Assembly (NCBI RefSeq): GCF_010093445.1
Contig: NZ_PDWW01000007.1
Coordinates: 1-64,000, forward strand
DNA from: Pseudoxanthomonas japonensis
GTDB taxonomy: Bacteria > Pseudomonadota > Gammaproteobacteria > Xanthomonadales > Xanthomonadaceae
Direction: 5' to 3'
Length of the DNA: 64,000 nucleotides
A program made the translations under genes and the position numbers. A model generated the notes under the pieces. It saw only the letters and a program-made list of their open reading frames with translations. It was not told the origin of the DNA and did not search any database. Position 1 is the stretch's first letter. The number at the start of each line of letters is the position of its first letter. Below, in pieces: positions 29,478 through 38,504 of the stretch.

Positions 29478-29553
29478 TGTAGGGGCGGGCCATGCCCGCG
29501 ATGTCTTTTTGCACATGCCTTCAGGAGCATCGCGGGCATGGCCCGCTCCTGCA
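29478..29553. repeat. Inverted repeat, tgtagg-gcgggccatgcc family (copy 2)
   Basis: tgtaggggcgggccatgcccgcgatg and catcgcgggcatggcccgctcctgca pair almost fully over 26 bases with a 24-bp spacer. It is a second copy of the family at 27275-27348. A partial third arm (gcgggatggcccgctcctg) follows near 29568-29586. Confidence 0.85.
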
Positions 29554-29597
29554 GGCCGGGATGGTTGCGGGATGGCCCGCTCCTGTGGTCTCCGAAG

Positions 29598-29618
29598 GAT
29601 GGCGAAAAATTCGCCATC
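29598..29618. promoter_or_regulatory. 9-bp inverted repeat gatggcgaa-aaa-ttcgccatc
   Basis: Perfect 9-bp arms with an AAA centre, in the gap after cbpA. A perfect 12-bp palindrome gcctcatgaggc follows at 29629-29640. Either could be a protein-binding site or transcript hairpin; no regulator is assigned. Confidence 0.5.
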
Positions 29619-29655
29619 GATCTTGACAGCCTCATGAGGCAAGGCCGCCGCGGGG

Positions 29656-29701
29656 TTATCCACAGTTTCATGCACGTGTCATCCACATCCGCTGTGGAAA
29701 A
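29656..29701 (+). promoter_or_regulatory. Cluster of three DnaA-box-like sequences
   Basis: TTATCCACA (29656-29664) is a perfect DnaA box. TCATCCACA (29679-29687) differs by one base. TGTGGAAAA (29693-29701) is TTTTCCACA on the minus strand, which fits the relaxed consensus TTWTNCACA. All three lie within 46 bp in a non-coding gap. Confidence 0.55.
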
Positions 29702-29738
29702 CCCAGCTCCCGGCCGCGCATTTCCCGATGCCTGAAAG

Positions 29739-29766
29739 CACCACGCCACCCTAAGGTGGCGTGGTG
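29739..29766 (-). terminator. Terminator hairpin of the M3 peptidase gene
   Basis: caccacgccacc-ctaa-ggtggcgtggtg, a perfect 12-bp stem 30 bp after the stop codon of the minus-strand peptidase gene. The T-tract on that strand is short (ctttc). Confidence 0.65.
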
Positions 29767-29795
29767 GACTCGTTGCGACGGGTTCGTCGCGTCGA

Positions 29796-31985
29796 TCAGC
29801 GGGTCGACGTGGCGGCAGGCGCCGCCGTCTCCGGCGCGGTCAGGCCACGCTTCTCCAGCAGCGGCTCGATCTTCGGGTCGTGGCCGGCGAAATCGCGGAA
29901 CAGCTTCATCGCGTCCTGGCTGCCGCCCTGCGACAGCAGCGTCTTGCGGAAGTGGTCGCCGTTCTCGCGCTTCAGGCCACCATTCTGCTTGAACCACTCC
30001 ACGCTGTTGGCGTCCAGCACTTCCGACCAGATGTAGGCGTAGTAGCCAGCCGAGTAGCCGCCCATGATGTGGCTGAAGTACGGCGTCTTGTAGCGCGGCG
30101 GCACCGGCGCGTAGTTGATGCCGTCGGCAGCCAGCGCAGCGGCTTCGAACTTCATCACGCCGTCGGCGGCGGGCACCTGGTCGGCGGTGATCTGGTGCCA
30201 GCGCTGGTCCAGCATCGCGGCGCCCAGGTACTCGGTGGTCTTGAAGCCTTCGTTGAACTTGGAGGCGGCGATCACCTTGTCCAGCAGCGCCTGCGGCAGC
30301 GGCTCGCCGGTCTTGTAGTGCTTGGCGTAGTTGGCCAGGATCGACGGCCAGTCGGCCCACATCTCGTTGACCTGCGACGGATATTCCACGAAGTCGCGCG
30401 GAACGCTGGTGCCGCTGAAGTAGGGGTACTTCACGTCGGAGAACATGCCGTGCAGCGCATGGCCGAACTCGTGGAAGGTGGTGGTCACTTCATCCCACGT
30501 CATCAGCGTCGGCTCGCCGGCCGGCGGCTTGGGCACGTTGAGGTGGTTGGCGACGACCGGCTTGTCGCCGCTCAGGCCCGACTGCGACACGTAGGAGTTC
30601 ATCCACGCGCCACCGCGCTTGGAGTCGCGCGCGTACGGATCGAAGATGAAGATCGCCAGTTGCGACCCGTCGGCGTTGAACACGTCGTAGGTCCACGTAT
30701 CGGCGTGGTACTTCGGCAGGTCGGTGCGTTCCTTGAACGTCAGGCCGTACAGCTGGGTGGCGGCGAAGAACACGCCGTTCTCCAGCACGTTCTTCATCTC
30801 GAAGTAGGGCTTGAGCTGCGACTCGTCGAAGTTGTACTTCGCCGCGCGTACCTTCTCGGTGTAGAACGCCCAGTCCCACGGCTCCAGCTGGAACGTCGGC
30901 TGGCCTTTGGCCTTCTGCTCCTGGTCGATCATCGCCTGCAGGTCGGCGGCTTCGCGCTTGGCGTTGGCCACGGCGGCCGGCGCCAGCTTGCCGAGCATCG
31001 CGTTGACGGCTTCCGGCGTACGCGCGGTCTGGTCTTCCAGGCCGTAGGCGGCGTGGTTCGGGTAACCCAGCAGCTTCGCGCGGTCGGCGCGCAGCTTCAT
31101 GATGCGCGAGACCAGGGCGGTGGTGTCGAACTCGCCGCCGCGGCTGCCGCGTGCGACCGAGGCTTCATGCAGGCGCTGGCGCAGCGCGCGGTTGGTCAGC
31201 TGCGACTCCGGCGGCTGGCCGGTGGTGTTGAGCAGGGTCAGCACGTACTTGCCGTCCAGGCCGCGCTTCTTGGCGGCTTCGGCGGCGGTGGCGATCTGGC
31301 CCGGGGTAAAGCCGTCGAGCTGCTTGACGTCATCGACGACGACGGCCGACGCGTTGACTTCCTTCAGCACGAAGTCGCTGAACTGGGTGCCCAGCGATGC
31401 GAGTTCGGCGTTCATCGTCTTCAGCGTGGCCTTGTCGGCGTCGTTGAGGTTGGCGCCGGAGCGGACGAAGCTGGTGTGGTAGCGCTCGATCAGGCGCACG
31501 CCCTGCGCGTCCAGGCCCAGGTCGTTGCGCTTGTCGAACAGCGTCTTGATGCGGGCGAACAGCTTCGGGTTCAGGCTGATGGCATCGCCGTGCGCAGCGA
31601 ACTTGGCGGAGTAGTCCGCACGCAGCTTGTTGCGCGCGTCGTTGGTGTCGGTGCCGACCAGGTTGAAGAACACCGTGGTCGCGCGGTCAAGCACCTGGCC
31701 GGATTTCTCCAGCGCGATGATGGTGTTGTCAAAGGTCGGCGCGGCGGCGTTGTTGGCGATGGCGTCGATCTCCTTCAGCTGCTCGGCCATGCCGGCGTCG
31801 AAGGCGGGGGCGAAATCGCTGTCCTTGATCTTGTCGAACTGCGGGTAGTGCAGCGGCAGCGGGCTTTCGGCGAAGAAGGGATTGGCGGTCTGGGCCGTCT
31901 GGGTGGCCGGCGTGGCGGCCTGGCTGTAGGCGGGCATGGCGAGTCCGAGGGTCGCGGCAAGCGCGATGGCAAGGCGGGTGGTCAT
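29796..31985 (-). CDS. dcp: Secreted M3-family peptidyl-dipeptidase (Dcp-like)
   Basis: Zinc metallopeptidase that releases dipeptides from the C-terminus of peptides. It has 729 residues with a Sec signal (about 1-23, ending SQA), so this form is periplasmic, unlike the cytoplasmic Escherichia coli Dcp. The zinc motif FHEFGHALH holds His505, Glu506 and His509; the third ligand region is EYPSQVNEMW about 25 residues later. A C-terminal substrate-binding block HIMGGYSAGYYAYIW is conserved in the family. The C-terminal tail is Ala/Pro-rich. Confidence 0.92.
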   Translation of the reverse strand: MTTRLAIALAATLGLAMPAYSQAATPATQTAQTANPFFAESPLPLHYPQFDKIKDSDFAPAFDAGMAEQLKEIDAIANNAAAPTFDNTIIALEKSGQVLDRATTVFFNLVGTDTNDARNKLRADYSAKFAAHGDAISLNPKLFARIKTLFDKRNDLGLDAQGVRLIERYHTSFVRSGANLNDADKATLKTMNAELASLGTQFSDFVLKEVNASAVVVDDVKQLDGFTPGQIATAAEAAKKRGLDGKYVLTLLNTTGQPPESQLTNRALRQRLHEASVARGSRGGEFDTTALVSRIMKLRADRAKLLGYPNHAAYGLEDQTARTPEAVNAMLGKLAPAAVANAKREAADLQAMIDQEQKAKGQPTFQLEPWDWAFYTEKVRAAKYNFDESQLKPYFEMKNVLENGVFFAATQLYGLTFKERTDLPKYHADTWTYDVFNADGSQLAIFIFDPYARDSKRGGAWMNSYVSQSGLSGDKPVVANHLNVPKPPAGEPTLMTWDEVTTTFHEFGHALHGMFSDVKYPYFSGTSVPRDFVEYPSQVNEMWADWPSILANYAKHYKTGEPLPQALLDKVIAASKFNEGFKTTEYLGAAMLDQRWHQITADQVPAADGVMKFEAAALAADGINYAPVPPRYKTPYFSHIMGGYSAGYYAYIWSEVLDANSVEWFKQNGGLKRENGDHFRKTLLSQGGSQDAMKLFRDFAGHDPKIEPLLEKRGLTAPETAAPAATSTR

Positions 31986-32131
31986 GGGGCGCTACGTCCT
32001 TACAAAGGTGGATTCCCAAGGGTAACCCAAGGGAGAAACACCGGACCCATGACGAAAGGCATGGGCGATGGCGCTCGGTAGCGCCCCGGGCTGCGGCAGA
32101 ATGGCGCCCACGCCATCTGCCGGAGAGTCCT

Positions 32132-34165
32132 GTGAAGCCTATCCTTGCGTTCTGCTGCGCGTTGTTGCTGGCCCCGTCGGCGCTGGCCGCCGAGACCCTG
32201 AAGTACGTCGCGCTGGTGGACGGCGGCAAGCAGGCCGGCGAGCAGACGGTCACCGTGGGCGATGACGGCACCACGCACGTGGATTTCATCTTCAAGGACA
32301 ACGGGCGCGGGCCGGAGCTGAAGGAGGAATTCCGGCTGCGGGCGGACGGTACCTTCGAGCGCTACCAGGTGAAGGGCGCCTCGACGTTCGGTGCGCCGGT
32401 GGACGAGACGTTCACCCGGGACGGCGACACCGGCACGTGGAAGAGCACCTCCGACAGCGGCACGCACACCTTCACCGGCACCGCCCTCTACACGCCGCTG
32501 GGAGGGACGCCCGCCGCGACGTCGGTGGCGCTGGCCGCACTGGCCAAACAGCCCGACGGCAAACTGCCGCTGGTCCCGAGCGGCACGCTGACTCAGCGCA
32601 CCGTCGCGTCGATGGACATCGCCAGTGGCGGGAAAACGCAGACCGTCGACCTGCTGGCGCTGACCGGCATCGGCTTCACGCCCAGCTTCGTCTGGGTGAC
32701 GCGCGGCGCCGAGCCGCGCCTGTTCGCCTACATCTATCCGGGCTTCCTGCAGTTGATCGAAGACGGCTGGCAGGGCAGCGCCAACGCGCTGGAAGCGCGG
32801 CAGAAGACGGCCGAGCGAGAGGCGCTGGTCGCATTGCAGCAGCGCCTGGCGCATCCGTTGCCGGGGACCACGCTGATCCGCAATGCGCGTGTGTTCGACA
32901 GCGAGAAGGCCGTGCTGGGCACGGCGCAGGATGTCGTGGTGCGCGATGGCAGGATCCTGTCCGTTTCGCCGGTCGGCCTGTCGAGGGTCGCCGCAGACAA
33001 CGTGGTCGATGCCGGCAACCGTGTGCTGCTGCCGGGGCTGTACGACATGCATGTGCACGCCGGCAGCTGGGAAGGCGGGCTGCACCTGGCCGCGGGCGTG
33101 ACCAGCGCGCGCGACATGGGCAACGACAACGCCACGCTGCAGCAGCTGATGGCGGAAGAGAAGGACGGCACGCTGATGCATCCGCGGGTGATTCCTGCGG
33201 GCTACATCGAAGGGCAGAGTCCGCATTCCTCGCAGGGCGGTTTCGTGGTGAAGGACCTGGCGGGCGCGAAGCAGGCGATCGACTGGTACGTCGAGCACGG
33301 CTATCCGCAGATCAAGATCTACAACTCCTTCCCCAAGGAGATCCTGAGCGACACCACCGCCTATGCCCACCAGCGCGGCATCCGCGTCAGTGGCCACGTA
33401 CCGGCGTTCCTGCGCGCGCAGGACGTGGTGGAGCAGGGCTACGACGAGATCCAGCACATCAACCAGGTAATGCTCAACTTCTTCGTCACCCCGGAGACCG
33501 ACACGCGTACGCTTGCGCGCTTCTATCTGGTGGCGGACAAGACCGACGCACTGGACTTCGACAGCAAGCCGGTGCAGGACTTCATCGCGCTGCTGGCGGA
33601 GAAGCGGATCGTCATCGATCCGACGCTGGCGACGTTCGAGTTCATCCACCAGCGCGAAGGCCAGCTGTCGCCGATCGTCGCCGATGTCGCCGACCACCTG
33701 CCGCCGGATGTGCAGCGCGGCCGCCGCGCGGCGGAAATGGATATCCCAGACGACGCCACCGGCGCGCGCTACAAGCGCAGCTTCGACAAGCTGGTCGAGT
33801 TCACCGGTCGCCTGTACCGTGCCGGCGTGCCGCTGGTGGCGGGCACCGACGAACTGCCGGGCTTCACGCTGCAACGGGAGCTGGAACTGTACGTGCAGGC
33901 AGGGTTGACGCCGTCGCAGGCCCTGCAGGTCGCGACCTGGAATGGCGCCACGTACACCCGCACGCTGGACGACGCCGGTTCCATCGTGCCCGGCAAGCGC
34001 GCGGACCTGGTGCTGGTGGATGGCGATCCGACCACGGACATCGCCGACATCCGCAAGCTGGCGCTGGTCATCAAGGGCGGTCGGGCGTATTACCCGGCGG
34101 AGATCCACGAAGCGCTGGGGATCGTGCCGTTCGCCCCGGCGCTGAGGGTGCGACCCGCGCGTTGA
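32132..34165 (+). CDS. Secreted amidohydrolase-family protein
   Basis: The product has 677 residues. A signal peptide (about 1-20, ending ALAAE) is followed by a beta-rich domain of about 230 residues and then an amidohydrolase barrel (about 255-665). The metal motif is His307-x-His309 in GLYDMHVHAG; further candidates are the Lys/Tyr region QIKIYNSFPKE, the His in RVSGHVPAF, and the Asp in VAGTDELPG. This matches secreted imidazolonepropionase- or prolidase-like members common in Xanthomonadaceae; the substrate is not known. The start is GTG 32132. Confidence 0.82.
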   Translation: MKPILAFCCALLLAPSALAAETLKYVALVDGGKQAGEQTVTVGDDGTTHVDFIFKDNGRGPELKEEFRLRADGTFERYQVKGASTFGAPVDETFTRDGDTGTWKSTSDSGTHTFTGTALYTPLGGTPAATSVALAALAKQPDGKLPLVPSGTLTQRTVASMDIASGGKTQTVDLLALTGIGFTPSFVWVTRGAEPRLFAYIYPGFLQLIEDGWQGSANALEARQKTAEREALVALQQRLAHPLPGTTLIRNARVFDSEKAVLGTAQDVVVRDGRILSVSPVGLSRVAADNVVDAGNRVLLPGLYDMHVHAGSWEGGLHLAAGVTSARDMGNDNATLQQLMAEEKDGTLMHPRVIPAGYIEGQSPHSSQGGFVVKDLAGAKQAIDWYVEHGYPQIKIYNSFPKEILSDTTAYAHQRGIRVSGHVPAFLRAQDVVEQGYDEIQHINQVMLNFFVTPETDTRTLARFYLVADKTDALDFDSKPVQDFIALLAEKRIVIDPTLATFEFIHQREGQLSPIVADVADHLPPDVQRGRRAAEMDIPDDATGARYKRSFDKLVEFTGRLYRAGVPLVAGTDELPGFTLQRELELYVQAGLTPSQALQVATWNGATYTRTLDDAGSIVPGKRADLVLVDGDPTTDIADIRKLALVIKGGRAYYPAEIHEALGIVPFAPALRVRPAR

Positions 34166-34174
34166 GATTGGTGT

Positions 34175-34316
34175 TGTAGGAGCGACGTAAGTCGCGACCG
34201 TAGAGCTCGGTTTACGAGGGAACTAGAGGGTTGACCCGTAACGCGTCAGGTGGAGTCGCCTGCGTGGAGGGTTCTGGTTGTCGTGGTGTGCGGTCGCGAC
34301 TTACGTCGCTCCTACA
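34175..34316. repeat. Perfect 26-bp inverted repeat, tgtaggagcgacg family
   Basis: The arms 34175-34200 and 34291-34316 are exact reverse complements over 26 bases, with a 90-bp spacer that has no gene. Each arm contains its own short palindrome (cgacgtaagtcg). The same arm occurs at 59887-60039 and 60726-60790. It looks like a REPIN, two REP units in inverted order. Confidence 0.85.
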
Positions 34317-34327
34317 GAAGGGCGCGA

Positions 34328-34924
34328 TTACGCCAAGATCTCGTAGCGCCGCCATATCCACGACAGTTCGTACAGCAGCGCCGCCACGGCGAACATGCCG
34401 TGGTAGCGGGGATTTCGCGTGGCGACGGCAACCAGGCTGGCGAGCACGAACACCGTGTTGCGGACCCAGTACTCCGGTCCGAGCTGCTGCACGTAAGCCG
34501 TCCCCTTGATCAGCGTGTCGCCGACGTCGACCACGAACATCAGCGCGAGCAGGCCGAAGAACCAGCGCCGCCGTCCGTAGTAGTACTCGCGGTAGCCGAC
34601 GCCCTCGGCCAGCGATTCGGGGAACACCAGTGCGCACAGCAGGTACAGCAGCAATGCGTAGAGGGTGACGTACAGGTAGAGGTTGAAGCTCCAGTACGCC
34701 TGGTGCGACAGGCTGAACTGCCACCACCAGAAATGCAGCAGGTAGACGAACATGAAGCCGGCCCAGAGCAGGTGCACCGCGTATACCGCGTGCGCGCGAG
34801 GACGCTCGATGATGCGCGCCGCATGGCGCAGCAGGTGGGTCAGGCCCAGGCCCACGACCATCCCCAGCAGGATGCGGACGTGGATGTAGAGGTTGGCGTG
34901 GCTGGCGGAATCGGCGGCGTGCAT
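34328..34924 (-). CDS. Polytopic membrane protein of unknown function
   Basis: The 198 residues form about five or six membrane helices (roughly residues 15-32, 47-68, 73-98, 112-132, 143-158 and 165-185), with aromatic-rich ends (FWWWQFSLSH). I recognise no family with confidence. ATG 34924 is preferred to the long upstream extension, which would run antisense to the glutathione peroxidase gene. Confidence 0.7.
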   Translation of the reverse strand: MHAADSASHANLYIHVRILLGMVVGLGLTHLLRHAARIIERPRAHAVYAVHLLWAGFMFVYLLHFWWWQFSLSHQAYWSFNLYLYVTLYALLLYLLCALVFPESLAEGVGYREYYYGRRRWFFGLLALMFVVDVGDTLIKGTAYVQQLGPEYWVRNTVFVLASLVAVATRNPRYHGMFAVAALLYELSWIWRRYEILA

Positions 34925-35050
34925 GGCGGCGTCCGTGGACCGGTACCCGCGCCACGTTAGCCGATCGTCAGCTGCCTGCCCATCTCGCCGTGACGAGCCT
35001 TGCCCTGTCGGCGCCGTCGGTGTCTGATAGCGCCTTTCCGGGAGCGCCTG

Positions 35051-35533
35051 ATGACCACTGCCTACGACTTCTCCGCCCAGGACCTCGACGGTCGCGAACG
35101 TTCGCTGTCCGAGTACCAGGGCAAGGCCCTGTTGATCGTCAACGTGGCGTCCAAGTGCGGCTTCACGCCGCAGTACACCGGACTGGAGGCGTTGTGGCGC
35201 GAGTTCGGCCCGCAGGGCCTGGTCGTGCTGGGCTTCCCCTGCGACCAGTTCGGCCACCAGGAGCCCGGCGACGAAGCCGAGATCCGCAACTTCTGCTCAC
35301 TCAACTACGACGTGACGTTCCCGATGTTCGCCAAGATCGACGTCAACGGCAACGACGCGCACCCGCTGTGGAAGTGGTTGAAGCAGGAGAAGAGCGGGTT
35401 GCTCGGCATCGGCGCGATCAAGTGGAACTTCAGCAAGTTCCTCGTCGGCCGCGACGGCAAGGTGACCAAGCGCTATGCGCCCACGGATACGCCCGAGTCG
35501 CTGGCGGGCGACATCCGCGCTGCGCTGGCCTGA
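35051..35533 (+). CDS. Glutathione peroxidase
   Basis: Reduces peroxides with thiol reductants; cytoplasmic, 160 residues. The peroxidatic Cys36 is in NVASKCGFTPQY (selenocysteine in some animal enzymes). The second family block GFPCDQFGHQEPG and the Trp/Asn pair in IKWNFSKFL complete the catalytic tetrad. ATG 35051 gives the standard N-terminus. Confidence 0.94.
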   Translation: MTTAYDFSAQDLDGRERSLSEYQGKALLIVNVASKCGFTPQYTGLEALWREFGPQGLVVLGFPCDQFGHQEPGDEAEIRNFCSLNYDVTFPMFAKIDVNGNDAHPLWKWLKQEKSGLLGIGAIKWNFSKFLVGRDGKVTKRYAPTDTPESLAGDIRAALA

Positions 35534-35543
35534 TCGCGACGGC

Positions 35544-35939
35544 ATGGATGACCTGGATACCCGTCCGTTCCACATCGCGTTCGGCACCACGGACTACGGC
35601 CTGCGCGCCTGGGTGACCGGGACCAACGGCACGCTGGAGACCACGCTGGCGTACTGGCGGGCGATAGCCGAAGAGGTTCGCAGGCTCTCGCCATCCGGCC
35701 TGTTGGTGGTCGACGACATGGACGGCTTGCCGCCGCCCCCCGAGCAGCTGCTGCAGTTCGTGCAGGCCATGCGGGGGCAGGGCATGGAAGCGGTGCGCAT
35801 CGCGTACGTCGAAAAGCACGCAGAGCAGATTCCCGACGTGGAATTCGCCGGCTTGCTGGCCAACGAGAACGGTTTCGATGCCCGCGTTTTTCCGGATGAA
35901 GACGCCGCCGTCCGCTGGCTGCGCTACGGCGAGCGCTGA
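35544..35939 (+). CDS. Hypothetical protein, STAS/SpoIIAA-like fold suspected
   Basis: Soluble protein of 131 residues, starting 10 bp after the glutathione peroxidase gene. Blocks RPFHIAFGTTDYGLRAW and SGLLVVDDMDGLPPPPEQL followed by helix and strand alternation recall small SpoIIAA-like or STAS proteins, but I cannot assign it firmly. Its 3' end overlaps the end of the convergent hydrolase gene by 16 bp. Confidence 0.65.
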   Translation: MDDLDTRPFHIAFGTTDYGLRAWVTGTNGTLETTLAYWRAIAEEVRRLSPSGLLVVDDMDGLPPPPEQLLQFVQAMRGQGMEAVRIAYVEKHAEQIPDVEFAGLLANENGFDARVFPDEDAAVRWLRYGER

Positions 35940-36697
35940 GCGTCCAGGCGCGCAGGACCCGCGGCCGTGAGCAGGCGTTGGGCGAGCGGCGACCAGACCT
36001 TCCACGCATGGCCGCCTTCCACCACGACGACGTGGTCTTCCGGCAGCAATCCTGCCAGCGGCGGCATCGCGCCCGCCAGACGGTCGCTGGCACCGTAGCC
36101 CAGCCAGACCGAGCGCGTGCGCGCCGGCGCGTGGCGCCAGCCTTGCAGGTGGCGCCACAGTTCGCGCTGGTAGTTGCCTGCATCCACCTCGGCGGGCACC
36201 GGCCCCGCATCCCATTGCGCGAGTCCGCGCGTGCGGATGTCGTCCACCAGCGCGCGATCGCCCAGGTACGGGGCAAGCAGCACGAGCCCATCGGCATCGC
36301 CGGGATACGCACGGTCGTACATCAGCGTGCCCATGCCGCCCATGGAGGCTCCCATCAGCCACACCTCGCGATAACCGCGGGCACGCGCCGGCACGATCAC
36401 TTCGTCATGCAGCCGCTGCGGAGCGCGTCCCTGCATGTAGTAACCAAAGCCGAGCCCGGCAAGTACGACATCGGCGTCGGGCCACGCGGCCTGGATGGCC
36501 GGCGCGATGCCGCTCTCGCGCAGCGCCTGCACGTCGTCGCCCCGGCCAGGCAGCACCACCACGAGCCGTGTTGGCGCCTCGGCCGAGGGTACAAGCGCCT
36601 GCGGGATGGGTGCCTGCGGGTTGACCGCCGGCAGGCAGCCCGCCAGGGCAAGGGAGAGCGCCACCAGAACTCCGGAACACCGCCAGCCTGCTTGCAT
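35924..36697 (-). CDS. Alpha/beta-hydrolase-fold lipoprotein
   Basis: The 257 residues carry a lipoprotein signal ending LALAGC (Cys21). The hydrolase nucleophile elbow is GASMGG with Ser118, and a C-terminal His lies in VEGGHAWKVWSP, as expected for the catalytic triad; the acid is probably in the GYGASDRLAG region. The substrate is unknown; it resembles small esterases. Convergent with the upstream hypothetical gene. Confidence 0.78.
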   Translation of the reverse strand: MQAGWRCSGVLVALSLALAGCLPAVNPQAPIPQALVPSAEAPTRLVVVLPGRGDDVQALRESGIAPAIQAAWPDADVVLAGLGFGYYMQGRAPQRLHDEVIVPARARGYREVWLMGASMGGMGTLMYDRAYPGDADGLVLLAPYLGDRALVDDIRTRGLAQWDAGPVPAEVDAGNYQRELWRHLQGWRHAPARTRSVWLGYGASDRLAGAMPPLAGLLPEDHVVVVEGGHAWKVWSPLAQRLLTAAGPARLDAQRSP

Positions 36698-36766
36698 CGC
36701 ATCCTCTCCGTGCGTGGAGGCGGCGAGCCTAGCATCGCCAACGCGCGAGGGAAGCGTGGACGCGCG

Positions 36767-37309
36767 TCAGGGGCTGCGCGGCGGCGCGCGGCCCTGCAGG
36801 GCTTCTTCGGGCAACAGGGCGATCAGTTCCCTGGCGAAGGATTCCAGCACCGCTTCGGAATAGCCGCGGTGCGTGCGGACGATCAGGCCGTCCTGTCCGA
36901 TGATGAACATGTTGGGCAGTGCGGTGACGCCGTAGCGGTCGGTGACCACGCCACGGATGTCGTGGACGAAGGTGAGGTCCAGGTCCTTGTTGGCGCGCAG
37001 CACGCTGAGGTAGTCCTCACGCGACTCCTTCATGTTGATCGCGATGACTTCCAGATGCTCGCGGCCGACCAGCTTCTGGACGTGCCCGAGCATCGGCAGT
37101 TCGCGCCGGCAGGGTCCGCACCACGACGCCCAGAACGTCACGACGACGACCTTGCCCTTCAGGGCATCGAGGTCGACGGCGTTGCCCTTGCGATCCTTCA
37201 TGGCGATGGGCGGAGGCACGTCGCCGATGCCGGGTTGTTTGACGGCGTCGCCCGCGTACGCGCAAGGCGTCAGGGCCAGCAGTGCGGCCAGCAGCAGATT
37301 CCGGATCAC
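36767..37309 (-). CDS. Periplasmic thioredoxin-like (TlpA/ResA) protein
   Basis: The 180 residues have a signal peptide (about 1-19) and a thioredoxin fold with redox centre Cys64-Gly-Pro-Cys67 (FWASWCGPCRRELP) and cis-Pro in GVTALPNMF. This is the TlpA/ResA class that keeps periplasmic thiols reduced, for example in cytochrome c maturation; no cytochrome genes are nearby. GTG 37309 with a GGGGAGGA ribosome site is preferred to a 16-residue longer start. Confidence 0.88.
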   Translation of the reverse strand: MIRNLLLAALLALTPCAYAGDAVKQPGIGDVPPPIAMKDRKGNAVDLDALKGKVVVVTFWASWCGPCRRELPMLGHVQKLVGREHLEVIAINMKESREDYLSVLRANKDLDLTFVHDIRGVVTDRYGVTALPNMFIIGQDGLIVRTHRGYSEAVLESFARELIALLPEEALQGRAPPRSP

Positions 37310-37423
37310 GGAGTGTCCTCCCCAGGACGTCGTGCGGGCAGCGTAGCACCGTTGCATCGCCCGTGTCCGCGCACGGCCCGACCCGGCGTTCTAGGGGGCA
37401 GGTGGGCACGAGGTACGGGCTGC

Positions 37424-38485
37424 ATGGCATTGCGACATGGAGGATGGATGGCAGCGTTGCTGGCTGCCTGTATCGGCTGCTGTGGCGCCGTCCGCGCGGC
37501 GCCCTTGAGGCTGGCGGTCGTCGGCGATTCCGACAGTCATGCCTACCATGACGGCACGCGATTCACCGGCAAGGATGGGCGACGTGGCGGTGACTTCCAC
37601 GAGACGACCTGGCAATGGACCGAGTGGCTGCAACGCCTACGCGGCGGCGAAGTGGATCAGGGACCCTGGGGACGCTATGGCAGCCGACGGATCGTTGCGC
37701 TGATCGAGGAGGCGGTGGGCAGGCCTGGACGTATTCCGGAGAAGGAAGATTTCGCCTACAACTTCGCGGTGTCCGGTGCGGTCTGCAACGACCTGATGAA
37801 CGTGCAGAAGCAGATGCCGCGGCTGGTGCGGTTGATGGACGAAGCGCCAACGGCGTGGCGCGGGGGCGTGGTGGTGGTCCGCATCGGCGTCAACAGTTTC
37901 GGCCAGAGCGACAGCCTGGAGCGGCTCGCCGCCAACAGCGATGCCGGCGTTCTCGCGGAGATCGATCGCTGCATCGCCGATGTGCGCGATGCGGTGGCCT
38001 ACCTGCACCGGTACCATCCGGATACCCGCGTGGTGCTGGTCGGGATATTCAACAACGCGAACGTGGGCGACAACATCCAGCGATGGCAGTCGCCGCGCGA
38101 ACAGGCGCGCATTGCCCGCGCACTGGATCGCTACGACGCTGCATTGAAGGCGATGGCGGCCGACCCGCGTATCGCCTTCTTCGATGACCGCGCGTGGTTC
38201 GCCGCCCTGTGGGGAAGCCGTACCGCGGAGGGCCGACCCGCATACCGCCCCATCAGCGTCGATGGGCGCCTGGTGGTCACCAATACGCAGGGCGATGCAC
38301 CGTGCCACGCCGTCCTGGCCGACGGGCACGCGGGCACGGTCTGGAACGCGCTATGGGCAAAGGCGCTCGTGCACGTGCTGAATCAGCGCTTCGATGCGGG
38401 CATCCCGCCCATCACCCGTGCGGAGCTCACGCCGTCGGGGAACTTCCGCAAGCAGCCCGGCAGGGAGGACTGCGCGGCGCCGTGA
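37424..38485 (+). CDS. Secreted SGNH/GDSL-like hydrolase
   Basis: The 353 residues begin with a signal peptide (about 1-26, ending VRA). Block I is VVGDSDSHAY with Ser36; block III-like FAVSGAVCNDL and block V-like LADGHAGTVW supply the other SGNH residues. Members of this fold act as esterases or on acetylated polysaccharide; the substrate is not evident. ATG 37424 is chosen, with ATG 37448 possible. A much longer frame upstream is antisense to two real genes and was ignored. Confidence 0.75.
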   Translation: MALRHGGWMAALLAACIGCCGAVRAAPLRLAVVGDSDSHAYHDGTRFTGKDGRRGGDFHETTWQWTEWLQRLRGGEVDQGPWGRYGSRRIVALIEEAVGRPGRIPEKEDFAYNFAVSGAVCNDLMNVQKQMPRLVRLMDEAPTAWRGGVVVVRIGVNSFGQSDSLERLAANSDAGVLAEIDRCIADVRDAVAYLHRYHPDTRVVLVGIFNNANVGDNIQRWQSPREQARIARALDRYDAALKAMAADPRIAFFDDRAWFAALWGSRTAEGRPAYRPISVDGRLVVTNTQGDAPCHAVLADGHAGTVWNALWAKALVHVLNQRFDAGIPPITRAELTPSGNFRKQPGREDCAAP

Positions 38486-38504
38486 CGCCGGGGGCGACTC
38501 GCCG

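Noticed and set aside
29656-29701. Replication origin
   Set aside because: Three DnaA-box-like sites are present but no AT-rich unwinding region, and no dnaA, dnaN or related genes are nearby. Reported only as a DnaA-box cluster.
35978-38485. An 835-codon plus-strand frame that would fuse upstream sequence to the SGNH hydrolase
   Set aside because: The first two thirds are antisense to the alpha/beta-hydrolase and TlpA-like genes. The secreted protein starts cleanly with a signal peptide at 37424.
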